A stretch of DNA of 64,000 bases from Enoplosus armatus (Eukaryota; Chordata; Actinopteri; Centrarchiformes; Enoplosidae), in NCBI RefSeq assembly GCF_043641665.1, contig NC_092202.1, positions 16,480,036 to 16,544,035 on the forward strand. The letters run 5' to 3'. Numbering within the stretch: the stretch's first letter is position 1; every line of letters starts with the position of its first letter. The translations under genes were made by a program, and so were the position numbers. Below the pieces are notes generated by a model. That model was not told the origin of the DNA. It was given only the letters and a program-made list of their open reading frames with translations, and made no database searches. Below, in pieces: positions 39,506 to 51,047 of the stretch.

Positions 39506-39853
39506 GCTACTGTTCTCTCCTGTCCAGTGGACCATCGCCTGGTTGTGGGTCGCATCCCCTTTGAGCACAAACGAGCTGCTGAGCAGAGACATTTGTTTTT
39601 CCCGGGACAGCGCTCTCCTGAAGCGGGGTGAGCTCTCCATGCTTTCCTTGTCACGGACCGTCGGTAAGCCAAGCGGGGAGCCTCCGTCTCTGCCGCCTAT
39701 GTCAAACGTACGGTCCTCCCCGCCGCGCCGGTTTAAAGCCCCGCTGTCACAGCGCACGGGTCCCGGCAGTGCCATCCAGGCCGAGGCGGTCAACAGAAAG
39801 ACGCAGAGGTGCGCTGCGGCAGAGACCGGTTCTTCGGAGCGCAGAAATGCCAT
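39506..39853 (-). CDS. sorcs2: First coding exon of a SORCS-family VPS10-domain sorting receptor, probably SORCS2 (partial gene)
   Basis: SorCS proteins are type I membrane receptors that sort neurotrophin receptors and other cargo; SorCS2 binds proneurotrophins together with p75NTR (family knowledge). The exon encodes 116 residues. Residues about 12-34 form a hydrophobic signal peptide ([19 protein letters not shown]). A variable propeptide follows and ends at a furin-type site, RFRR at 77-80. Residues 94-116 match the conserved start of the VPS10 domain: [17 protein letters not shown], then TGENSS with an N-glycosylation site at N114. The reading stops matching the family exactly at a consensus donor GTAAGT (complement of 39500-39505), so splicing is in phase 0 after codon 116; the open frame beyond it is intron. 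The ATG has A at -3 and G at +4. GENSS instead of GHNSS favours SORCS2 over SORCS1 and SORCS3, from memory of the family. Family confidence is about 0.9, paralogue about 0.6. The other exons lie beyond the left edge. Confidence 0.85.
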
Positions 39854-40065
39854 GTTTTGCGCCGTAGTAGCGCTAGTATCGCGGAGACTGATGGAGAAAC
39901 TGCTGGTTCTTGTGGAAGATAGGTGTATACTGTAAGCCGAGAGAAGGAGGGAGGGGAATAAGAGCGAAGGCAGACAGTGGGAACAACGTGGACGCGTCTC
40001 TGTGCAAATCAGGATACACAGGACGGAGCAGCGGTGCCATCTGCTGTTCTGCAGCTGCAGCGACC
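39854..40065 (-). promoter_or_regulatory. Putative 5' UTR and promoter region of the SORCS-like gene, CpG-rich
   Basis: CpG density is clearly raised over about 39.4-40.06 kb compared with the AT-rich surroundings, including CGCC, GCGC and CGCG clusters next to the start codon. This is typical of a CpG-island promoter around a vertebrate first exon. I see no convincing TATA box on the minus strand and cannot place the transcription start. The call rests on position and composition only. Confidence 0.45.
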
Positions 40066-41501
40066 TGCGACTGAACTCAGTCTATCCTTATGTAGTGTCA
40101 CCACACGAGGAATTCACATTTTAAATTGGAGATATTTATTTCAAAAGATGCATCGGTTATAGCACATTTTCATTTAAAGTGTCCGCGACTGATTATTACG
40201 AAGTGCCCTCAGCAGCCTGGAATTTATAAGTATGAGTAGAAAATATGATTTGAAAAAACAGTTAGGTAAATGCAAAAAGAAGAACCCTTTCACACAAAAG
40301 AAAGGCTAACCATTTCACACATAATGTCAAGTCAAAATAGACACCGTTTTTAAGCTGAACTGCACTGTCAGACATGTTCATTAGTATATAAGTCGTGTAA
40401 ATATGGAGGAAGTGATAATCGATCAAACAAGTTAATCCTCAAATTTTACTGCAAATTATGGCAATTTGGTATGCAGGTGCAAATGTTCTGTCATTTTTCA
40501 CATTGTTGTGGGTGGGGGGGATCAGACAGACAAAGGAATAGCCCACAGATGAAAAATGTATACTTACAGTCCCTAATTGACATGTATGGATATATGTGTC
40601 TTTTCTTTACAATGTTATTATAGCTTTACCCACACTCAATATCTGCATCTTAACTGACCCACTTTGGGTCAATGTAGGACCATCACAATTCTGGGTAAAC
40701 TTTACCCATAGATGGGTTCTGATAGCCAGTTCCATTTTTCTTTTGCCTCTTGCAAAATTTGCAGAAAAATCTGATTTGCCATCATTTCCTTTAGCCTCTG
40801 CAGTACAGCCCCCAGTAAGAAGCAAATAAAAAAAAAAAAATCCAAAAAAAAAGCAAAAAACCACCAACCTTAATGAATGTGACAGAAGCAGTGACAAAAC
40901 ACCTTTTTAAGCACAGCAGAATCTCTGGTTTAGTTATGATACTGAGTGAAATAAAATCAGTACTTTTCAGGATAAAGTTAATTCCGTATTGCATCTGTTA
41001 TATTAACCCAAAAATGGTTTATTTTTTAACCCACTGATTTTTAGTGTGTATTGAATCCCAAACACCACAAGGAAACAATACTACAGATCCAGGGGGAACC
41101 TGTCAGTGAAGAGTATTTTGATAAAGATTTTAGTCCACATCAATTTACGACATTTCTGTGAGCAGGTGGAACAATGATTTAAGACGTCACAATTTGGTAT
41201 GATTTTTCTATTCTATCATGTAGATCAGTAGTTTTACTGATCATAAAGTACTGTATGTAACTGATTGAGGATTAATCTGCCTCACAAGTGAGTACCATGG
41301 TTTATTTGTAAGACTGAAAGGCTTGACATAGTAACATTTTGTACAAACAGCACTGTTATGTTAATTATGTTTTACAATTAAAATTGACTTTTACCCACCG
41401 GGAAAGTGGACAACGGCTCAGACTCTCAGTGGCCCCAAAAGTCCCAGGATGACTGTGTGGCAGTTATGTTATGGTAATTTGATTAATATAAACTGAAGAA
41501 G

Positions 41502-41538
<37 letters not shown>

Positions 41539-43144
41539 TAAAGGCAAATCCTGCATCCTAATCTTGAGGCATTCTTAGGGTGAGGTTATAACCACTACAA
41601 TCAGGCCATAGAGAAGGAAGATACTTGGAAGCAATCTTTTGCTTTCTGAGGATGCCTGTTCCTACAATACCGCCCCTGACACCAGAAGTGGGAATAATCG
41701 ACATTGCAAAGCGTTTTTTTGTAACACTTCATTTTACAAGTCAGCAAATTTCATGATGGCATATTTGAAATTTCTATGACATTACACCCAAATTAAACCA
41801 ACATCATTTGATAATTATATTCTGTTATTTCCCCAATAAGCAGGTAATAAATAGCTGGTCACTTTAACACATTTACAGGAAAATAAAGATAATTGATAGG
41901 CATGATTACAAACGTTTTATTTCCAGGGCCGCAGTTTCCTGGCAAGTAGGTAATACTAAGCAAGTAACTTCTAGCAAGAAATTTCTTAATTTACCCCAAT
42001 TTTTTAAGAATTTCATTCTGCCCTTTCCTAATAAAGCAGTTACAGTACAGTTTTTCCACAATTGCTTACACACAAACTGTATGTATTAACTAAACTCCTC
42101 AAACCATTACATAAGCTACTAACACATAGGTGAATAATATTTATACATTGGTCAAAAGAAAAAGTAGAGTGACATGTTTTCATGTAGAAAGTAGCCATTC
42201 AATATACAGAACTCAAGTCAATACAATTAAACAATTAACAGTCCTAGAGATGTAAACAATACCAAGCTTTACTTCTCAACTAGTGGATGTAGGCTGCTAG
42301 GATAAGTCTAGAGACTTTTTCTCCTCCCTTTCCAATAGCTGCACGTTACTGTTTTCAAAGTCCGTGGTTCTAAAAAAAACAAAAACAGTGGTCCAGTGAG
42401 CTCCTCCAGAGCTAAGGTATGGGCAGGTTTCACCTCTACAACACAGATGATCAAGTTAGGTTTTTCTTATTTAACAGTGTCGTTTACCATTTTGTGGCGT
42501 TTCTTTAGCAGGGATTTAACCATTTTAATGCCGGGGCTTGTCTCCCCACTTGCAAATGTTCCACGAACAAGTTCCCCTTAGACACTATTTTGCAACGGCA
42601 CCGTCACTGCTTCCTGGGCCAACGCTGCCCAAGACGATTGTGATTGGTTTAAAGAAAAAATGTTTCAGCTGAAGGGTAGAGTCTGCTCACAGGACGTGAA
42701 AACAGTCTGACCACCAGTGAACAGAGCACAAGTTATTTATCACTAGAGGGGTGATGAGATGAGGCAACCAAAACATCTTGATCTACATAGTACAAAGTGA
42801 AAGAGTGAAAAGATAAAGTGGCCATGTCATCACAAATGCACAGTGGAAGTTCACTGTGAGGTCATCATAAGGTTACAGGGAACAAAAAGTAAGTAAGTGT
42901 GGTTATGAGACTTTGATAATTTGCTATAACATTGACCTTACCGGTTTCTGTAGTAGCTGTATCAGTGTCCCCCTCTGTTCCTCGCACAATTCCAGGCATT
43001 AGGGTTTCCCCGATGATGCCTGCAATTCTTTGCTCGAACTGTGAAGGTTGGGGTTCTTATTGGCTGCCATCAGTAGATGACACTGGGAGTACACACGCAC
43101 AGTTTTATAGATGTGAATATTCTTCTTGATTAAAAGTAGATTCT
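40066..43144. other. No gene seen; region upstream of the SORCS-like gene
   Basis: Mostly unique AT-rich DNA. The words tttgggtcaatg, gggtaaactttaccc and taacccaaaaatggtt between about 40600 and 41040 resemble a dispersed TTAACCC-type teleost repeat but no ends are definable. A 34-base poly-A run lies at 41502-41535. No coding domain is visible. Confidence 0.5.
41502..41535. repeat. Poly-A tract (34 A)
   Basis: Uninterrupted A-run. It could be the tail of a degraded retroelement on the plus strand, but no flanking element was recognised. Confidence 0.9.
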
Positions 43145-43204
43145 GAGGTTTGTGAGTACACAATGTTTTAGGATGGATCCTACAAACTGCAGGGAATCCA
43201 TCAG

Positions 43205-43436
43205 GTCCTGGGGCCTCATTTATAAAACTAATTTGGTGCAGACGTATGTATTGGGGAAAATCATTAACACCACAGAAACCTGCCCATGTGGTTTACATGC
43301 CACATGGGACTGCACACCAATTAAACAATTTTGGCAGGACATCACTGACAACCTCTGGTTGCCACATCCCACTGTCCCCTTCACTCTGCTTACCAGGAGA
43401 CATATCCAAGATCAATCTAAACAGCACATCCAGTAG
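43205..43436 (+). pseudogene. L1/Tx1-like LINE ORF2 C-terminal fragment
   Basis: An open frame reads TCPCGLHATWDCTPIKQFWQ and then DITDNL. The spacing of Cys-x-Cys, His, the WxC and the FW-x-x-I pattern matches the C-terminal region that follows the reverse transcriptase in L1-clade ORF2 proteins. No reverse transcriptase domain is present and the frame ends soon after, so this is a short dead fragment. The preceding ggggcctcatttataaaac is a motif of another common fish transposon end, so the boundary is mixed. Confidence 0.5.
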
Positions 43437-44746
43437 AATACTCTTTAGCCCTAATCACCAAGGAAACAATCTTTATATGAGACAACCAGTGTAACCACAG
43501 GAAAGACTGGAATGCACAACTCAGAGACAGAAATGATGATAAAAAAAACAAAACAGTCTTTACTTGCCAGAAAGTTCGGTACACAGGGAGTCAGTCGAAG
43601 ATAAGACAGATTATCCAACAGGGAGCAGGTCAAGGCAAAAATCAGGTAACGCTGGCAGAGTTCAAAATCCAGGAAAACTAAACGCAGAGGAAAATGACAC
43701 TTGACACAAAGAACAAAAAAAAAGGGGAGGGGAGCACACAGACTAAATACAAAAGCTAGGTGGGGATAATGAGGGGCAGGTTAAACTAATCAGGGCAGGT
43801 GCAGACAATCACACTGACGGGCACATACAATGGCAGGAAGTGAAGTGACCTGAAATGAGAAGAGAGGTGAGCCACAAAATAAAACAGGAAGCAGTGAATG
43901 AAAAAACACATGAAAAAACCTAATTATGCCTGCCTTATGAACTGGAAATAAAGGAGAAAAAACAACATAGGCGCCTGAGCAATGGAGCAAGTGGAGTAAA
44001 TGCATCCCCATTATTCAATTAGGGGGAGCAAAGTTATGGTTTTGCTACCCCACTTTTTGTCTTTTTAAAAGTAAATGTATTATCATACAGTCCTCGCAAT
44101 AAGGCGATTATACTTAAGCAGCCTATATTAATGACAATTTTACTATTTTTAGCAACTGAAAAGTAATAAATATGTGTGAAAGTTCTATTGGGCGTGAAGC
44201 CATAAACATGAACTATGCTTACCTATGCTATCTACGGTCACATTGTAAGTCTCCTAAGACCACATGATACTTCTGCAAAGAGACGTCACTGTAGAAATGT
44301 GGAGTCTCCTGCAAATACCACACATTCTGTCTGACCTTGAGATACTGTCTGACAAAAATACCCTATCTGGACAGCTGCACTCTGTTCACCAGTCAACACA
44401 AGATACAGAGAGTTGAGCTACTATACAGGAATGACTTAGTCTGATCTTACCTTAGAGCCACTATTGGTCACTACAGGCCAGAGGGGCAGTGCTATATTTC
44501 CCTAAGCACAAGGACAGAGGGAAAGAAATATTTTACATTTTTCCTTCACACCTTTGAGTTGGTTCACATGATCGTTTGACAGCCAAAGCATGCCGTGGCA
44601 ATCACAGTTTGTCAATCTACACAGGAGTCCGACTGTTTACAAAGGTGAGAAACATGAATCAAAGATTTGGCTCTTTTAAGTGTAATTATTATCATTAGTC
44701 ATGGTAGTTATGATAATAACAGTGTTTGTTTTTTATTATTAATATA
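43437..44746. repeat. Probable unclassified interspersed repeat; no gene
   Basis: From about 43640 to 43930 the sequence is purine-rich, with words such as aaatccaggaaaactaaacg, actaatcagggcaggtg and aaataaaacaggaagcag. These recall a widespread fish repeat often ending in aaaataaaacaggaag. Only one copy is present here, so the call is weak. The rest of the stretch shows nothing. Confidence 0.3.
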
Positions 44747-46180
44747 CAGTGGGGTCCAAAAGTCGGAGACCACTAATCAAGATACTTCTATTTTGCAGTT
44801 GTTTTGAATGCAATACTATTTTTTTCATTACAAATGATAATATCAGCTTAACAATTTGAGTGAAAAGTTAAATCTGAAAAATGTACAGGAATTTCAGAAA
44901 TAAGCATGCCCTCAAGCTGGCATGAACTGCAAAACCCTATGACTCATGTTATCCCAGCATGATTTGGGATGTCATTGTGATGTCACAGAATGCTTGGCTT
45001 TCTGAGTCTTCAAGTGCCCCCACAAATGTTCAATGGGGTTGAGGTCAGGTGACTGTGGAGGAAAGTCCATGACAGTCACAACTCATTGGTCTTCTTTGGT
45101 CTTCAAGTAGTTCTTGCAAAGCTTTGAGGTGTCTTTGGGGCCATTATCCTGCTGCAGTATGAATCCCTCTCCACAAAGATGCAAATCAGAGGGTATAGCA
45201 TGTCTCTGAAGAATGGAGTGGTATGTCTCCTTGGTCAGGGTGTAGTCAGTTTGGTGCAGGTGTCCAACTCCAGAGTAGGCAAAACACCCCCAGACTTGAA
45301 TTGTCCCACCACCATGTTTCACTGTGGGTTTGACACAGTGCTGTTTTATTCTCTCTCCTGTTCGTCTCTTTACATACACCCTTCTGTTACTGCCATAAAT
45401 CTCAAACTTGGATTCATAGTATTTAGGACTTTTTTCTGCTGGTATTTCTTATTTCTAAGCGCTTGGCCTCATTTCCCCTTCGGAGAAGTGGTTTAGAAAC
45501 TGCTACTCGTCCTCTGAGACCATCTGCGTTTTACAGTACTTTTGCTGATTGGAGTCTTACGTTCTTTATTTAGCAAATTCTGTATCTGTGATGAAGTTGC
45601 TTTTCCATCTTTCAGGGAATTAAGATTGATGTATTGATCTTCTGATGGTATGGTCACTTTTGATCTACCTGATCGTGCCTTGGATACAACAGATCCCATT
45701 TCTGAAAAGCGTTTTAGACTCCCATGAACTGCCCTCTTAGAAATCTTAATCTAGTCATGACTTCTGGCACTTTCACTTAGTTGTGATGCCATGTTTCCCA
45801 CTATCACAATGCTACTTAGTACGCAATGACCTGCTGGAAACACAGACATATTTATGACAGATTAACACCGGCTGCCAGCTGAGCTAATTGAACGAGCCTC
45901 TGATGAGCAGATCAAATCTGAACGCATGCTTCAATGGAAGGGATACAACTCAAAGAAATCTGACTTTTTGTACAAAGTTGTTAAGTTGGCCAGTGCCACA
46001 AATTTGCTTAAATTTGATTGCTGACCTGAAAATGGTGCAGAATCCTAAATATTTCTTCTTCATTTTACATGTCATAACTCCTTGTGTTTTTAAATGTTTC
46101 TGAATCCTCATACTTTGTGATTATTTCCAGGTTTACGTGAAAATATTTTCGATGTGGTCTCAGACTTTTGGACCCCACTG
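44747..46180 (-). mobile_element. Tc1-like DNA transposon with complete ends
   Basis: The left end is cagtggggtccaaaagtc and then ggagaccac. The right end is its inverse with one mismatch in the first 27 bases. Both ends abut TA (44745-44746 and 46181-46182), the Tc1/mariner target duplication. The element is 1434 bp, somewhat short for an autonomous Tc1. It carries the transposase remains listed separately on the minus strand. Inserted in intergenic DNA upstream of the SORCS-like gene. Confidence 0.9.
44972..45792 (-). pseudogene. Tc1-type transposase, broken
   Basis: Tc1 transposases cut and paste their element through a DDE catalytic core. On the minus strand the N-terminal helix-turn-helix part starts at an ATG at 45792-45790 (MASQLSESARSHD), is interrupted by an in-frame TAG at 45753-45751 and continues through SVVSKARSGRSKVTIPSEDQ. 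After a gap comes the core piece with VKHGGGTIQVWGCF and LQQDNGPKDTSK, in which the usual PKH reads PKD. A frameshift follows near 45083, and the last block PPQSPDLNPIEHLW with the catalytic-region Glu lies in another frame near 45010-45065. The region between about 45380 and 45490 is too short for the family, so part of the core is deleted. Non-functional. Confidence 0.85.
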
Positions 46181-46182
46181 TA

Positions 46183-46967
46183 TATTATGATAATAATAGT
46201 AATAATTAATTATTATTGTTATAATTGGTGTTGGAGTTATGGTGGTTATTATTATGTGTATATAAGTGTATGTATGTGTTTTGTTTTTTTCTTCCTGCTC
46301 TTGATAATTCTTTACTATCATTATTACTATTTGAATACAACTGATGACCAAGGCGATGGCGACAATAATAGTTATATATATAATAGGCACGCACACCTGG
46401 CAGACACTCTCTCTCCCTTTTACACACTCATTCAACATCTTCCTCTCCCCCCAACCCCGCAGGCTCAATTACGACTATACCACAGGCTGGTAGCCCCACT
46501 GCCTCCCCCAGAATCTTGCCCATTAGTTCATATCAAGACAGGCCTTGCAGCTTGGCAAGTGCTGCCCTTACATTTGTAAAAGGGAGGGGCAGGAGTAAGG
46601 CAAAAATTGGTGGTAAATTAGTAATAGTAATAGTAATAATAATAACAAAATAATAATAATAATAAAAATAAACAAATTAACATCAATAAAGCTATGTGCC
46701 CTGTGGTGGCCTGGGGGTCCTACCCCTGGCCCAGCCAAAAATCTCAAACCAAGCTCCCTTCTCTACTACCCCCACTACACCATCTCATTAGGCTTGTTTG
46801 AGATGAGATGTGGCTTACCTCGAAAGTAGACAATAGTAGCCACTTGCAGTCAGGGAAGGCATCAAAAAGTGTGCCTGAAGTCAGACAGCTCGGAGTTGAC
46901 TGACTCGACTTGCAATGGCAACACTGTGGAGTAATGATGAAAAAGTGTAACAGAGGTTTTTTTTTTT
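46183..46967. other. No gene seen; AT-rich and simple sequence
   Basis: The segment directly right of the Tc1 element is rich in att and ata words. (TAG/AAT)n-type trinucleotide repeats lie at about 46617-46670. The frame at 46154-46579 is low complexity. No element was classified. Confidence 0.5.
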
Positions 46968-47560
46968 TTAGCTTCATTCAACTTTATTCAACAAAAGAAT
47001 TTACATATTACATCAAGCACACAAGTGCACAATACAGGAGAGCTGATAACAAAAAATAGTATATAAATATTAAGAAAATAGGTTGAAAACAAAATAAATC
47101 AATGAAATCTTAAAACAAATAAAATAAAAAGACAGACAGACAGTAGAAAAGAGCAATGAATTGGACTTCAGGGGGTTTCATCAAATGTGTTTCTATAATA
47201 TATAATAAAGAACCTAGTTTGTAAGAGCAGTGAGTAACATTAGTGGTATTGAAAGAATGAGAATTTAAACCTGACCAAAATTCCATTATTTTACACTGAT
47301 AGAACAATTGAAAGATGTTTCAACAGCATGTCCACAAAAAAAAACAAGAGTTATCAACATCCACATATCTGGAGGTTATAGAATTCACTGGATGGATTTT
47401 ATGTAAAATGATTAAATTAACTTCTTTGACTTTGTTAGGATACAACATTTTAGGTAAAAGACATGTTTTTCCAGTTTATTTCCTCCAAATGTGAGTTCCA
47501 ATAAAATTATCCTCTCGGTGTAATTTTGTTTTTACTGTGAAAAAGTTTCATCGATACCAC
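46968..47560 (-). pseudogene. 3' part of an L1-like LINE, minus strand, ORF2 C-terminus and 3' UTR
   Basis: On the minus strand, pieces in shifting frames read YPNKVKEVNLIILHKIHPVN, then VDVDNSC, FCGHAVET and YQCKIMEFWSGLN. This follows the L1-clade ORF2 C-terminal layout: a K-x-x-x-L-x-W-like lead, a CxxC zinc-like motif and an FW motif. The frame changes at an A-run near 47335 and at other points, so it is decayed. The poly-T at 46958-46969 on the plus strand is the A-rich tail on the element's strand. Confidence 0.65.
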
Positions 47561-48264
47561 GAAAAATCTAAGATCTTTTGGTAAGCCATTTCCCATCAAG
47601 CATTTTGTTTCTGCTGCTTCTGAAGTGCAACTGCGGTGCCTATCTCTCTCTTCGGCCCGCAAGATTTCTTCTTCATCTCACGCAGTTGAGCATCCAGAGC
47701 AAGTCAGACAAATTCACTAACCATCATTTAATTCACTCAGCAAGATGGCGACCAAAACTGCACAGGTCTGCGTCGCCTCATCTAAAATAAGCGTATTATC
47801 TGTAGTGGAGCTCTGGTCACAAATACCACCCCTAACTCTACCCCTGAAACTGAAACTGACTTAATGATGAGTTAAAATGATATTTCAAAGAACCCAAGTC
47901 GAACTGCAGGTCACGAGTTGATAACTATTGGCAGCAAGTACTTTTTTTAATGCAAGAACACCTCCGCTGTTGACAGGAAATCAAGTAATTAGCCATTTAT
48001 GGAGGCAAATGTGACATTTAGATTTTTTTTGCAAAGTTGGGCTGATCTGCTTAAATTATTCAGAAATTGGTGAGAATGTAAATGGTACTACTAGGAATAA
48101 TCAGGCCATAATTAAAAAAAGGAAATTGAAAAAGCAAATATAAAATGTAAAATGACAATTTGAAAATGAAAAATTACAATGAAAAAATTGACATTTAAAA
48201 TGCAAAACCTTAAATGGAAATGCTCAAACTGAAAGTTTAAATTGTAAAGATGAAATTGAAAATG
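47561..48264. other. No gene seen; A-rich degenerate repeat near its right end
   Basis: From about 48110 to 48265 words such as aaattgaaaa, aaaatgaaaa and aaaattgaca recur in a loose tandem pattern. There is no strict period and no coding content. Confidence 0.45.
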
Positions 48265-48540
48265 GACCTGGATGACCTGCAATTATCTGATGTTGAACTT
48301 GACCAAGACAGAAGTGATTGTTCTTGGCCCTGAACACCTCGGAAAACAGTATCTAAATATATAGTTACTCTAGATGGCATTGCCGAGGCCTCCAGCTCTC
48401 GTCTCGCAGGTTCCTGTGGATCATGGTCCTGGCTGCTGCTGCCATGGAGTTTGTGCTATACTATCACGTAGGATACTTTGTAAACCTTGTTTTGGAAAGG
48501 TGCTTTATAAATAAAGTTTATTATTATTATATGTACTGAC
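48265..48540 (+). pseudogene. LINE 3' end with a reverse-transcriptase C-terminal remnant
   Basis: One frame reads NYLMLNLTKTEVIVLGP, close to the N-x-L-x-LN-x-x-KTE-x-x-x-x-GP motif after the reverse transcriptase catalytic site of L2/CR1-related fish LINEs. Next comes a LDGIAEASS-like block, an internal deletion, then ggtgctttataaataaagtt and a (TTA)n tail. The order and tail show a 5'-truncated, internally deleted retrocopy on the plus strand. Confidence 0.65.
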
Positions 48541-49446
48541 CTTTGACCCGTTTGACCCACACATTAGGAGACATACAGTAAAAGTGCAGTGGAGCACTAC
48601 ACAATGAAAGCCCTCAGCACAGCAGGCCTATATAAAAACAACAATATAATAATGACAGAACCACTGAGACACTGACTTTTATTGAGTGGATAAAACTTAA
48701 ATTAAATTATAATCAAAGACTCCCCAGCAGCATTGTTCACACATTTGAAGATGAAACCATTTAGTCACACTGACAGAAATACACCTCAATATGAACAGAG
48801 CTGCAATGGCATCATAGGTGTAAAATATGAAGGGGTTGTATTCTGTAGACAGAGACTAAAACTTGTCCATTGTTCAAACAAAAAGCACAACAGGTTTTAG
48901 TCAAGTTTAGTTAAGTTTGGAGTCCACAAATGTGATGGTAAAGAAATAATTGACCCAAATCAAATTATTGAAGTGCTCAGCTGGCTGTCAGAGGCTGCTA
49001 TTACATCCCTTGATATTATCCATCCATTGAAAGTTTATAAATAGTAAGACAGGGGCTTAGTTAGTCCATTGAATTTATTCATTTATTTATCATTGAATTT
49101 ATTTATTCATCTACTCATCATATTTTTGTTGTGTTATTGTCTGTCTATCATCAGGCCCTGTCCCCACTCTGGCGCCCAGCTGTGGACTCCCCCCTGCATA
49201 ACTGTGTGAGTCTGCTACAGATCCTGAAATGAGCACAATTCCACAAACTAATAGATAATTAAGGCTTGCACAATAAATACATATATAACTAGAGATATCT
49301 GTGGAAAAGAAGACATCCATCTTTACAGAGCATGCATATTGCTTAAAAGGCATTTATGCTTTTCAATAAATATATTAATGTATTTATATGTCTTTAAAAA
49401 CATAAATATGATATGCAGTGGTGCATGCTCACATAAACATCCACTT
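48541..49446. other. No gene seen
   Basis: AT-rich unique-looking sequence with an attt/tatt-rich patch at 49070-49120. The 80-codon frame on the minus strand at 49111-49353 has no domain. Confidence 0.5.
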
Positions 49447-49720
49447 AGAATAGATTCAACTTTATTGTCATTACACAGACTACAAGTACAGAGACAACGA
49501 AATGCAGTTTAGCACGCTTTGAACTAACCACAAGTGCAAAGAAATTGCAGTAAAGTGCAGCGCATGTACAAATGTATACAGGTAATATATAAATAAGTTA
49601 TTGATTTATATATATTTGCAGTATGACAGTATTAACATTAGAAGAGTAGATAATGAATATATGTACAGTGTAAGAGTATGAACATGTGCAGCAATAAGTC
49701 GTCAGCTTTCACAGACAAAT
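49447..49720 (-). mobile_element. L2-type LINE 3' UTR remnant, minus strand
   Basis: Begins attcaactttattgtcatta, with gagacaacgaaatgcagttt downstream. Both are recurring words of fish L2-like 3' ends read in reverse. A stretch with tatgacagtattaac and atgtacagtgtaagagtatg words follows, as expected for the same UTR. No coding part remains. Confidence 0.55.
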
Positions 49721-50799
49721 GGCATGGAAATGTGAAGAATTATGTCATGTGTACTCATATAGTGTAGCTATAACATCTAGAGAGTTATGTCTACACTGCA
49801 CACAGAGGCATCTTCACATTGGTTATAATTCTGCAGGTTTTTTTTTTTTACACCGGCATTTCATAGAACAATCTGACTAGATACATGCATTCTTTTCTTT
49901 TGCTAGTAGATGTCCTCGTAGGACAAGTCATGATTTGATATAGCCTTAATCACAGGTTGTGTTGGGGACACACTTTACACCTACACTCTCAACTGCACTG
50001 CATTACTCCCTCCATTTGAAATACAAAATGAAAAAACATATCTCACTTCGATAGTACAAGGTTAAACTTAATTAGTGTTGTTATCATTATTCTTCTTCCT
50101 ACAAGGAAATCTGCCTTCCCATCCAGGAAAATAAACGAAACTTTGACTGTAGCTCATTGCTTTCATAGCATAGCATCTACTGTCTGGAGTGAAATACTTC
50201 AGAAAAAGACAGATGAAAACTTTTAAACTGGAAAAAGCCATTATCACTCAAATCAGCTCAAAAGTTAAATTGTCACTCAGATAAGTGGGGAAAATGGAGT
50301 TATCACACAAATCAGCTCAAACGTGAAGTTATCACTTAAATAAGCTCAACAGTAAAGTTATCACTCAATAAGTTGAAAGAGTCGACTTATCACTCAGATC
50401 AGGTCAAAAGTAAAGTTACAACTCAAATTTGCTCAAATGTGAAGGTATTACTCAAATAAGTGGGAAAAGTCAAGTTATCACTAAAATCAGCTCAAAAGTG
50501 AAGTTGTCACTTAAATAAGTGGGAAAGGACAAGTCATCGCTCAAATGTGCTCAAGTTTTCACTTAAGTGAAAAGGGTCAAGTTATCACTTAAAAATGTGG
50601 AAAAAGTTATCACTAAAATAAAAGTGACGTTTTTACCCAAATAACTTCTAAAGTGACATTTTCACTCAAATGAGGTGGAAAACTCAAGTTGTTACTGAAA
50701 TCAACTCCAAACACAAGTTTTCACCCAAATCAGCACCAAAGTGACGTTTTCACCTAAATCAGCTCCACAGTTAAGTTATCACTTAAATAAATTCAACAG

Positions 50800-51047
50800 G
50801 GGCGGCATGGTGGCGCAGTGGTTAGCACTGTCGCACGGGAGGTAAATCTGGTAAGAGCGGGTTGGGGGTTCGATCCCCGGCTGCCCCCGTCATGTTTGAG
50901 CAAGACACTGATCTGAGTAGTTCAGGCAGCTCAGTTGCCATTGGTGTGTGAATGTGTGAGTGAATGGGTGAATAAGACTTAGCTGTAAAGCACTTTGGGA
51001 ACCGTGAAGGTTGAAAGGCGCTATATAAGTGAAATCATTTACCATTT
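50800..51047 (+). mobile_element. tRNA-derived SINE inserted in the satellite
   Basis: Begins ggcggcatggtggcgcagtg, with an A-box-like tggcgcagtggttagc and a B-box ggttcgatcccc about 40 bases apart, the internal pol III promoter of a tRNA head. A body rich in gtgtgaatgtgtgagtgaat and a tail ending catttaccattt follow. It is flanked by the duplication aacag at 50795-50799 and 51048-51052. Removing it restores a satellite monomer (attcaacagtaaagttatc), which proves insertion into a pre-existing array. The tail is shared with the fragment at 19397. Confidence 0.85.

Noticed and set aside
39543..39935. 130-codon plus-strand frame over the SORCS exon
   Set aside because: It is the antisense shadow of a GC-rich coding exon and has no domain.
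46154..46579. 141-codon frame rich in Tyr and Ile
   Set aside because: Low-complexity AT-rich sequence next to the Tc1 element, with no domain and an opposing frame of equal quality.
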